A DNA stretch of 64,000 bases from Holophagae bacterium (GTDB lineage: Bacteria; Acidobacteriota; Holophagae; Acanthopleuribacterales; Acanthopleuribacteraceae): NCBI GenBank assembly GCA_029263455.1, contig JAJCXM010000008.1:1-64000 (forward strand), read 5' to 3'. This document shows, piece by piece, positions 1 to 7,412 of this stretch. The stretch's first letter is position 1, and the number at the start of each line of letters is the position of its first letter. The notes under the pieces were generated by a model. That model searched no databases. It was given only the letters and a program-made list of their open reading frames with translations, and was not told where the DNA came from. The position numbers and the translations under genes were made by a program.

Positions 1-36
1 GCCGCTTCAACGCCGCAAGGGCTTTTTTGCGTTTTG

Positions 37-60
37 GCTGACGCGCTGCCCGGCGTCAGC
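37..60. repeat. Perfect inverted repeat
   Basis: GCTGACGC at 37-44 and GCGTCAGC at 53-60 form an 8 bp perfect stem with an 8-base loop, next to the tandem array. No T-run follows on either strand, so it is not a convincing terminator. Confidence 0.5.
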
Positions 61-95
61 TTGATCTCTCCCTTGTGCGGCGTACGATGAGTACG

Positions 96-858
96 CCTCC
101 GCGGGTGAGAACAAACTTCCTTGTGCAGCACGCCATCCAAAGCGCAAAACAAGATCCTGCTGGGCTTGCTGCTGCGGATCTACATGCGCGCCTTGAATGA
201 GATACTGCTCCGACCCCCGATTCCTCAAGTCTTGCTGCTGGTCTCTGGCATCTTGACGCTGGTCTCACTCTCCTCCGCGGGTGAGAACAAACTTCCTTGT
301 GCAGCACGCCATCCAAAGCGCAAAACAAGATCCTGCTGGGCTTGCTGCGTCCGATCGAGATACTCACCATGGATGAGATGCTTTATTGACCCGCGATTTC
401 TCAAGTCTTGCTGCTGGTCTCTGGCATCTTGACGCTTGTCTCTCTCTCCTCCGCGGGCGAGACCAAATTTCCTTGTGCAGCACGCCATCCAAAGCGCAAA
501 ACAAGATCCTGCTGGGCTTGCTGCTGCGGATCGAGATACGCACCATGGATGAGACGCTGTACTGACCCGCGATTTCTCAAGTCTTGCTGCTGGTCTCTGG
601 TATCTTGACGCTGGTCTCTCTTTCGCCTCCGCGGGCGAGACCAAATTTTCTTGTGTAGCACGCCATCTAAAACGCAAAACAAGATCCTGCTGGGCTTTCT
701 GCGGCCGATCGACATGCGCACCGTGAAAGGGACCGCCTAGTCAAACACGCGACACCTCAAGTCTTGCTGCTGGTCTCTGGCATCTTGACGCTGGTCTCTC
801 TCTCGCCTCCGCGGGCGAGAACAAGTTTCCTTGTGCAGCACGCCATCCATCGCAAAAT
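96..858. repeat. Tandem array, five copies of a 176-180 bp unit
   Basis: The same segment recurs with its CCGCGGG core starting near 99, 275, 451, 629 and 809, giving periods of 176, 176, 178 and 180 bp. Each unit has a conserved block of about 77 bp (CCTCCGCGGG to AAGATCCTGCTGGG), a variable middle of about 40 bp, and a second conserved block of about 45 bp holding two CTGGTCTC copies about 20 bp apart. The fifth copy breaks off near 850-858. Open frames of 60-150 codons cross the array on both strands, but the period is not a multiple of three, so successive copies are read in different frames. This argues against a repeat protein. I see no recognisable RNA or mobile-element family. Confidence 0.9.
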
Positions 859-1260
859 CACTTCGCATGAAAAGTAGGATTCTTACTGCTCAGAGGCGCC
901 TAGGACTGAGATTGCTCCTCATCAGCGTTGTGGGCGGCTTACAATGATCCCCGCCGCCTCTCTGTGTTGGTCATATCGTGGAGCTCCCACCGTTTTCCAT
1001 ACGAACACCGCCGTATCGAGCTCGCGCTGGCAAGCCCCGTTGACACGCTGATTGGCTCAGCTCGCATACCAAATTGCATAACCAGGTTGGATGCCGGATA
1101 GAGCCGATGAAACTGGATCGGTGTCTTCAAAAGGGTTGTTCGCGAGAGTTATATACAAATAGTCATATATAGAAACCCTTTGGCTATATAACGCCTAATT
1201 AGATGCTGGGATTAGATATGTACTCGGGTCTAATTACACTAATAGACGTCCTCCATACGA
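859..1260. other. Non-coding stretch between tandem array and TetR gene
   Basis: I see no supportable gene here. A 63-codon minus-strand open frame (939-1130) has no clear ribosome site or family signature. From about 1140 the sequence becomes AT-rich, with an inverted repeat GTTATATA (1148-1155) and TATATAAC (1185-1192) downstream of the TetR stop codon. It could fold as a weak terminator but lacks a T-tract. Confidence 0.5.
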
Positions 1261-2163
1261 CTAAAGGAGTTTCACTTTATACAGGTTGGCCAATTCGCGA
1301 CGGCCGCCCTGTAATGAAGGCAAGTTCTTAAGGTTGGCCAACAAAGCTTGTATGAGGATTGGATTGGGTGCCGGCGCGTTGATGGCATCCGCCAATAAAT
1401 CTAGCGTCGCTCGAAGGTCCGCGATGATTTCTTCGTCATTGAAATCGTTGGCCTTATTCCTTAAGTGCTCCAACTGGAGGAGTGCGCGATCTTTTAGCTG
1501 TTGCTCCATTTGGGTCTCTAGTTGCTCCGGCGTAGGGATATGGGAGATATCCAAGAAGGGCGTTCTGCGAGCTAAAAATTCCTGGGCTAAATCATCTGCC
1601 AAATCGGTGATGAATTTGCCTGCGTCCTGTCCCTCTATAGCCAACCCATGCAGCAACATTTGAGAGTAGAGTTCGTTGATAGTTCCCATCACAATCAGCG
1701 TCAAATCTGGCAGGCGTGGTCGAAAAGATTGACCGTACAAATCGATCACAAATTTTTCAAATAGATTGACCCAGTCCGCATGGAGCTTTTGCGCCATGAG
1801 CATGGTTGCTTCATCCAGCTTGTAGCCAGCGTCATTCAATAACATCAGCGTTAGAGACTGTTGCTTGCCCATCTCGTCAAATTGATAAGCGACATGAGCC
1901 TGAAACTTCTGTCGAGGCGTTAAGTCTTTGCGACTGCGTATTGCTTCTAAGCTTTGAACCATTGTGTCGGATTGGTATTCAAATATCGCTCTGACGATTT
2001 CTTGCTTGGATACGAAATACAGGTAAAAGGCGCCTTTACTCATTTCGCAGGCGTCAGCGATCTGCTGTACGGTCGTATTTTGAAATCCTTGTGCTCGAAA
2101 CAAGTCCATCGCTTGGCAAATAATTCGTGTACGTTTTGCTTCTGATCGCGACATGTTAGGCAT
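1261..2163 (-). CDS. TetR/AcrR-family transcriptional regulator
   Basis: This is a 300-residue DNA-binding repressor-type protein. Residues about 8-55 form the TetR helix-turn-helix region: TVQQIADACEMSKGAFYLYF matches the family's turn and recognition helix. The remainder is an all-helical ligand/dimerisation domain. At 300 residues it is longer than the usual 190-230, with an extra C-terminal helical region (about 200-300) rich in Leu and Gln/Glu. It is divergent from the ABC exporter at 2261, with 97 bp between the start codons, the usual arrangement for a TetR repressor controlling an efflux pump. That target is inferred from context; the inducer is unknown. An alternative start at 2154 would remove three residues. 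Confidence 0.9.
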   Translation of the reverse strand: MPNMSRSEAKRTRIICQAMDLFRAQGFQNTTVQQIADACEMSKGAFYLYFVSKQEIVRAIFEYQSDTMVQSLEAIRSRKDLTPRQKFQAHVAYQFDEMGKQQSLTLMLLNDAGYKLDEATMLMAQKLHADWVNLFEKFVIDLYGQSFRPRLPDLTLIVMGTINELYSQMLLHGLAIEGQDAGKFITDLADDLAQEFLARRTPFLDISHIPTPEQLETQMEQQLKDRALLQLEHLRNKANDFNDEEIIADLRATLDLLADAINAPAPNPILIQALLANLKNLPSLQGGRRELANLYKVKLL

Positions 2164-2208
2164 CCTATCACTTAAGACCCGCTTTAAACCAGCCTCCCTG
2201 CAATTTGT

Positions 2209-2222
2209 TGACCGTTAAGTCA
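2209..2222. promoter_or_regulatory. Candidate TetR operator
   Basis: TGACCGTTAAGTCA lies between the divergent TetR and ABC genes and has TGAC/GTCA arms around a 6 bp centre, a shape common in TetR-family operators. It overlaps a TTGACC that could be a -35 element for the ABC gene. Short arms make this tentative. Confidence 0.35.
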
Positions 2223-2260
2223 TTTTTCTTTTGCCTTAGGCTGACCGGCGGTGTAGGTTT

Positions 2261-4081
2261 ATGAGTGACCAAAGGGTCAATAGCGATTGTGTGAGGTGGT
2301 CAATGGATGTTGCAGTTATGAAAGTGATACTCAAGAGTGCGCCTTTGGATAAGTCATCCCTGTGGATTGGCGGCGTTTTGACCCTGATCGAAACCCTTGC
2401 CGTCTTGACCACACCCTTGTTGACTAAATTATTGGTTGATGGAATGACTGAAGGGTCAAATCCGCACCTGTTGGCTTTGCTCATCGCTACATTGATGCTT
2501 CAGGCTGTGACCGGAGCGGCTGCTTATGATCGCTTCGGGCGACAAGGACACCGGTTTGTAGCCAGATTGCGTTCGGTGCTGACAAGACACTGCTTGCACC
2601 AACCAATAGGCTTTCATGCTGAGAACCCTGCTGGAAGTGTGACAAGTCGAATCATGGACGATGCGGAATCGCTGCGATCGCTTTTTTCGGAACATGTTCA
2701 GAGTCTGTTGTCAGGCATTTTGCAAATAGTGGGCTCTATCGCCATATTAGCTTGGTTGGATTGGAAATTGACGGTCGTACTTTTTGGCAGCATCGCCTTT
2801 ACCACCCTCGTGATCGTGCCCTTGTCGTCCCGATTACGGAAATTAGCGACCCAAATCCAAGATCAATCCGCCGTAGTTTGCAATCGGCTCACGACGTGCT
2901 TTGAAGAGGTAGAATTAGTGAAAAGCCTCGTTTGTGAGCAGCAGCAAGTTGAATATATCCGCCTGGAAATAGAACGATTACGGAATTACGGTATGCAGGA
3001 AGTGCGGTGGACGGCTTGGGTAGCGCCCTTCATTTCCGTCGCATTGATGGGTGCACTTGTCGCCATCTTGGGATACGGGGGTATGCGTGCTGAATCAGGA
3101 GAAATGGCCACAGGCACGCTCGTCGCCTTCGTTCTCTATCTATTCAATGTGGCAATTCCCGTGGTGCAAATCACGATGTTCTATCTGCAGCTTCAACGCG
3201 GACTAGGTGGCGCTGAACGCATTTCGCGAATTTTGAACGAGGAGCAGGAGGATCTAGGACTGGGTCTCAGGCTTCCGCCCAAGCCAGTATCGCTACGTCT
3301 CGATGCGGTTGTGTTTGCTTATCCTGGCAGTCCAGCCAAAGTTTTGAATGGCCTTGATTTTGAAATGCATACCGGAGACATGATTGCCCTCGTTGGCCTG
3401 AGTGGCGCCGGGAAATCAACGATATTTACGTTGTTAGAACGTTTTTATCATCCGGATTCGGGACAAATATTGTGGAATGGCGAATTGATCGACGACTTCT
3501 CACTGCAGGCCTGGCGTCAAAAGATTGCCTATGTCGCACAGGATTCGCCGGTCTTTCCAGGCTCGATCCGAGATAATTTGTGTTTCGGATTGGCACATCA
3601 GCCAGGAGAAATGGAGTTGATGTCGGCACTGAAGGCTGCCCATGCGGATGAGTTTGTCAGCCACTTACCACGGGGCCTTGATACTGAGCTGGGGGCTCGA
3701 GGACAAAGCGTATCCGGCGGCCAACGGCAGCGAATTGCTTTGGCACGGTTATGGTTGCGTGAACCCAATCTGATTCTACTGGATGAGGCAACTGCTCATT
3801 TAGACAATCATTCTGAATCTCATATCCTATCGGCTTTGCAGCGGATGCGCAGGGACTGCATGATCTTAGTAGCTACTCACCGTGTGACAACGGCCGTCAG
3901 CGCGGACAAAGTGGCCTTCATTGAACACGGACGGGTTGCAGGATTGGCGCCGCACCCGCAACTGCTCAGAGAGAACGCAAGCTATGCCGACTTTTTGAAG
4001 AGGCAACAAAAGCAAGTCGGAGACCATGACAGCGAGCTTGCTGCCGAATCATGTTTAGTGCGCGGCCTGCAAGAAAGGTAA
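2261..4081 (+). CDS. ABC exporter half-transporter (TMD-NBD fusion)
   Basis: This 606-residue protein fuses an N-terminal exporter-type membrane domain (about 20-320, six predicted helices) to an ATPase domain. The nucleotide-binding motifs are all present: Walker A GLSGAGKST near residue 379, Q-loop YVAQDSP, signature SVSGGQRQR near 483, Walker B LILLDEAT near 503 and H-loop ATHR. It would act as a homo- or heterodimer in the inner membrane and export a lipid, drug or peptide; the substrate cannot be told from sequence. The adjacent divergent TetR gene suggests ligand-controlled expression. The start is uncertain: the in-frame ATGs at 2303 (preceded by GAGGTGG) and 2318 also leave the membrane domain intact. 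Confidence 0.93.
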   Translation: MSDQRVNSDCVRWSMDVAVMKVILKSAPLDKSSLWIGGVLTLIETLAVLTTPLLTKLLVDGMTEGSNPHLLALLIATLMLQAVTGAAAYDRFGRQGHRFVARLRSVLTRHCLHQPIGFHAENPAGSVTSRIMDDAESLRSLFSEHVQSLLSGILQIVGSIAILAWLDWKLTVVLFGSIAFTTLVIVPLSSRLRKLATQIQDQSAVVCNRLTTCFEEVELVKSLVCEQQQVEYIRLEIERLRNYGMQEVRWTAWVAPFISVALMGALVAILGYGGMRAESGEMATGTLVAFVLYLFNVAIPVVQITMFYLQLQRGLGGAERISRILNEEQEDLGLGLRLPPKPVSLRLDAVVFAYPGSPAKVLNGLDFEMHTGDMIALVGLSGAGKSTIFTLLERFYHPDSGQILWNGELIDDFSLQAWRQKIAYVAQDSPVFPGSIRDNLCFGLAHQPGEMELMSALKAAHADEFVSHLPRGLDTELGARGQSVSGGQRQRIALARLWLREPNLILLDEATAHLDNHSESHILSALQRMRRDCMILVATHRVTTAVSADKVAFIEHGRVAGLAPHPQLLRENASYADFLKRQQKQVGDHDSELAAESCLVRGLQER

Positions 4082-4155
4082 GCAAGCTGAATCTGTGGCG
4101 ACACCCGTTGGCTTGAACATGTTTTCGAGCAGCCAGGTAATGAGATACGGCCATG

Positions 4156-4198
4156 TATGCATCAAGCATTTTGGGATGCATATGCCAGATGTTACAAT
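4156..4198 (+). promoter_or_regulatory. Promoter with overlapping operator-like inverted repeat
   Basis: TTGGGA (4171-4176), a 16 bp spacer and TACAAT (4193-4198, with an upstream TG) form a plausible sigma-70 promoter for the gene at 4238. A perfect inverted repeat, TATGCATC (4156-4163) and GATGCATA (4175-4182), has an 11 bp spacer and 19 bp between arm centres, and covers the -35 box. That geometry suits a dimeric repressor. Only the sequence pattern supports it. Confidence 0.45.
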
Positions 4199-4237
4199 CG
4201 TGCCAATTCGATCCACATTTGGAATGGGACAAAAATC

Positions 4238-7162
4238 ATGCAGACCAAAGCATTGGGACTGTTGTTTGTAGTATGTGTATTGCCGCTGCTAGCGCAGCGT
4301 CTACCGTTTCGTTCTATCTCCATTGAACAGGGTTTGGCCCAGTCTGTCGTTTATGCCATGGCCCAGGACCTGGATGGCTTTTTATGGTTTGGGACACAGA
4401 CTGGATTGAGTCGCTATGACGGCCTAGAATTTGTGAATTACGGACAAAACGATGGTCTTCGAAGCGACATGATTCGGTGCATCATGGTCGGCCATGATGG
4501 CCGTGTTTGGATTGGAACGGATCGAGGGCTTGGCTGCATACACGCGGGAAAAATTGCCTGGTTCGACAATGGCTTGCATGATGTGTCTGTCAGGTCGTTG
4601 ACACAGGGACCAAATGGAGACATTTGGATTGGTACTTATGGGGGCGGGGTAGCTCGTTTGCAAGGTGAGCGTTTTGAAATGTTTACGACCCAGCAAGGTT
4701 TGCCGAGTAATCGTATTCGAGCGGTGCTTGCACTGCGAGATGGTTCTTTGGCCGTAGGCACTTATGGAAAGGGTTTGGCTATTATTCAGAACGATAAAGT
4801 TGTCGAACTTGGGTCAGCGTCGGGAGCCACCAACGACTATATTCGTTCTTTTATGGAAGACTCGTCCGGTGCCTTGTGGGTGGGCACAAACGAAGGCGTT
4901 TATGTCGTTAAAGATCGAAAAATCCAACCTGCCGATTTACCTGAATTAGCACATATGTCGATCACGGCCATTGTCCAAGATCGTCAAAAACGAATGTGGT
5001 TTGCCACCAGAGAAAGCGGCGCGTATGCCTATTCAGCGCAGGGACTGCGGCATTATGATGCGAACCTGGGGCTTGCCAATAATAGCGTCTATTCCATTAC
5101 CGAGGATCACGAAGGAAATATGTGGTTTGGAACCTATGGCGGCGGTGTATCTCAGCTGAGTCACGAAGACTTTATTATTTTTGATGAAAAACACGGATTG
5201 GCAAATGCCAGTGTTTATGCGTTTGTTGAAGATCAAGATGGGCATATTTGGTTCGCCACCAATGGGGGTGGGCTATCGGTTTATGACGGCACTGACATTC
5301 GTTCCTACTCCAAAAAAGATGGCCTCATAGATAACACCGTGCTCTCAGCCGAATTGGATTCCAACGGCGATATCTGGCTTGGCACCTTAAACGGCGTTTG
5401 CATAAGGTCGGGTGACGAATTCATTGCCGTGGAAATGACTGAAGCCTTTCGTTCGCCTATTGTTTACGACATTACCCAAGCGCCAGATGGCCGTATGTGG
5501 TTTGCCACCTACGACGGTGTTGTTCGACTAAATAACGGTGAGTTTGAATCGGTCTCGGCGTTGGCTGAACTTCCAAACCAACGCGTTAATACGATCAACT
5601 TTGACCAGTCAGGTGTTGCCTGGTTAGGGACGGCTGGCGGTCTTGTTCGCTTAGATGGCGAGCAAGTCACCATCTTTGGGGTTGAAGATGGCCTTCCCAG
5701 TGAATTTGTAAATGACTTGTATATAGATAAAGAAGATCATTTGTGGGTTGCCACGACAAACGGTTGTGTTCGTATTAGTGACGAGCAGACATTTGAGCAA
5801 CTGCCTGGTTTGCCGAGCCAATTTTGTACCTACGTCAACGGCGGTCCCGATCTAGGCGTGTGGGTTGGTACCAATCGTGGCGTAGTGAAAATCAGTACTA
5901 TGCAAAGTCAAATCTATTCGGCAAGTGACGGCTTGCCGTCAAACGAAGTGAATAGAGGCGCCGGCTTCGTTGATAGTGGTGGAAGAGTTTGGGTTGGAAC
6001 TGTCCGTGGTGTTGCTTGTTTTTTGAAGAGCGAGCAACGTGATCCGTTGCCAGCGCCTCGTATCCATTTATCGAAGGTCTCAACGCTCGATCGGCAGTTG
6101 GATCTCAGTACCAACACTCGTCTGGGGCATAATGATAATTTTTTGGTCTTCGATTTCTTGGGGATATCCCTGTCGCATGGCGACCGCGTTTGGTATCGCG
6201 TAAAACTCGAGGGGTTACAAGAAAAGTGGAGAGATGTTCACGCCCGCGAAGTTCAATACACCTCGATTCGGCCAGGAGATTACCGATTCTTAGTGAAAGC
6301 ACGAAATGCTGGCGGTTTGTGGAGTGAACCTGCCGAATTTAGTTTCTCTATTGTCCCACCGCTGTGGCAAAGGCCCTGGTTTCTCGGCCTTTTGGCGTCA
6401 GCAATTGCCTTGGCTATTGCTGCATGGGTCATGAGGCTCAAGCGTTCGAATGCCATCCTTGAGGAGCGTGTGATCGAACGAACGGCCGAAGTTCAAAAAA
6501 TGTACGATGAAATTCAACATTTGGCTGTGACCGATGATTTGACTGGGCTGCGAAATAGGCGCTACCTCGATTTAATGATGCCCATGGAACTCAAACGTCT
6601 CAATCGCAGGCGTGTAGATCTTGGCTTGCACGAAAAAGAAAATGAGGACGCCGAATGGTCGGGCATGTTACTGATCGACCTCGACTATTTCAAACAAATT
6701 AACGATACCTTTGGCCACGCCACTGGCGACGATGTTCTGCAGCAGTTAGCGGAACTATTAAAGGATACGTTGCGCGAAACGGACATTGTGTCGCGTTTGG
6801 GCGGTGAAGAATTTTTTGTTTTTCTGCCAGAGGTAGGATTTAAACGCATCGCAACCATTGCCGAAAAAGTGTTGGCAGTCATTCGCAGCCATGATTTCGA
6901 TATTCCATCCCGAAAACCGATTCATGTTACTTGTTCGATTGGTTTCGCCATGCTTCCTTTCCATGTTGATTCAAGGCGTCTGGACTGGCACGACTTGGCC
7001 ATGATTGTGGATGCGGCCATGTATAGAGCAAAAAAGACGGGCCGAGATAAGGCAGCAGGCTTAGAAGTGAACCGAGAAATCCCATTTGATGAAGCCGTTT
7101 CCCACTTAAGGCGCGACCCTGTTGAAGCCATCGAATCTGGTACATTCCGCAGCCTTCTTTGA
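4238..7162 (+). CDS. Membrane sensor diguanylate cyclase (Reg_prop/Y_Y_Y/GGDEF)
   Basis: The protein likely senses an extracytoplasmic cue and makes cyclic di-GMP from two GTP. After a signal peptide (about 1-20) comes a long two-component-regulator beta-propeller with many WIGT/WFGT-type blades (about 25-620). A Y_Y_Y domain (about 630-705), a transmembrane helix (about 712-730), a coiled-coil linker (about 735-765) and a GGDEF domain (about 770-935) follow. The active site reads GGEEF from residue 855. An RETD sequence five residues upstream is an intact RxxD inhibitory site, so product inhibition is expected. ATG 4238 was chosen because the hydrophobic signal sequence starts there; a longer frame from 4157 would begin inside the promoter/operator region. 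The ligand is unknown. Confidence 0.93.
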   Translation: MQTKALGLLFVVCVLPLLAQRLPFRSISIEQGLAQSVVYAMAQDLDGFLWFGTQTGLSRYDGLEFVNYGQNDGLRSDMIRCIMVGHDGRVWIGTDRGLGCIHAGKIAWFDNGLHDVSVRSLTQGPNGDIWIGTYGGGVARLQGERFEMFTTQQGLPSNRIRAVLALRDGSLAVGTYGKGLAIIQNDKVVELGSASGATNDYIRSFMEDSSGALWVGTNEGVYVVKDRKIQPADLPELAHMSITAIVQDRQKRMWFATRESGAYAYSAQGLRHYDANLGLANNSVYSITEDHEGNMWFGTYGGGVSQLSHEDFIIFDEKHGLANASVYAFVEDQDGHIWFATNGGGLSVYDGTDIRSYSKKDGLIDNTVLSAELDSNGDIWLGTLNGVCIRSGDEFIAVEMTEAFRSPIVYDITQAPDGRMWFATYDGVVRLNNGEFESVSALAELPNQRVNTINFDQSGVAWLGTAGGLVRLDGEQVTIFGVEDGLPSEFVNDLYIDKEDHLWVATTNGCVRISDEQTFEQLPGLPSQFCTYVNGGPDLGVWVGTNRGVVKISTMQSQIYSASDGLPSNEVNRGAGFVDSGGRVWVGTVRGVACFLKSEQRDPLPAPRIHLSKVSTLDRQLDLSTNTRLGHNDNFLVFDFLGISLSHGDRVWYRVKLEGLQEKWRDVHAREVQYTSIRPGDYRFLVKARNAGGLWSEPAEFSFSIVPPLWQRPWFLGLLASAIALAIAAWVMRLKRSNAILEERVIERTAEVQKMYDEIQHLAVTDDLTGLRNRRYLDLMMPMELKRLNRRRVDLGLHEKENEDAEWSGMLLIDLDYFKQINDTFGHATGDDVLQQLAELLKDTLRETDIVSRLGGEEFFVFLPEVGFKRIATIAEKVLAVIRSHDFDIPSRKPIHVTCSIGFAMLPFHVDSRRLDWHDLAMIVDAAMYRAKKTGRDKAAGLEVNREIPFDEAVSHLRRDPVEAIESGTFRSLL

Positions 7163-7412
7163 GAACACAACCTTTACATAGCGCGTGTGTAAAAAAGTAG
7201 AGCAGTTCGGTTGTTTGTATAAGTTACATTGAACAAGCACTTTAGGTCTTACTTCAGTTAATGAATAGCTGTTCAATTGTAAATATTAGATAAAAAATGC
7301 TTGACCTTGCCGGGGCTTGATTCATATACTGGCGCTGTTCCCACACCACAATCTAAATTTGTCTGCGCGGGCCAAGTGTTTTTCTGCTGGTTTGCGTCCC
7401 GGAGGGGTAAAA
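7163..7412 (+). promoter_or_regulatory. Intergenic leader with promoter for the S8 protease
   Basis: TTGACC (7301-7306), an 18 bp spacer and TATACT (7325-7330) form a good sigma-70 promoter about 80 bp ahead of the GTG start at 7413. Upstream, ATTGAACA (7228-7235) and TGTTCAAT (7270-7277) form an 8 bp inverted repeat with a 34 bp spacer. I see no terminator for the preceding cyclase gene and no other gene here. Confidence 0.6.

Noticed and set aside
37-60. Rho-independent terminator at the left edge
   Set aside because: Good stem, but no T-run after it on either strand.
7-721. Several overlapping 60-150 codon open frames on both strands in the tandem array
   Set aside because: They change frame from copy to copy and lack ribosome sites or family signals; composition explains them.
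96-858. CRISPR-like array
   Set aside because: Units are 176-180 bp with long conserved blocks, not short repeats with unique spacers, and no cas genes are near.
939-1130. 63-codon minus-strand open frame
   Set aside because: No ribosome site, no family signature, and isolated in a non-coding region.
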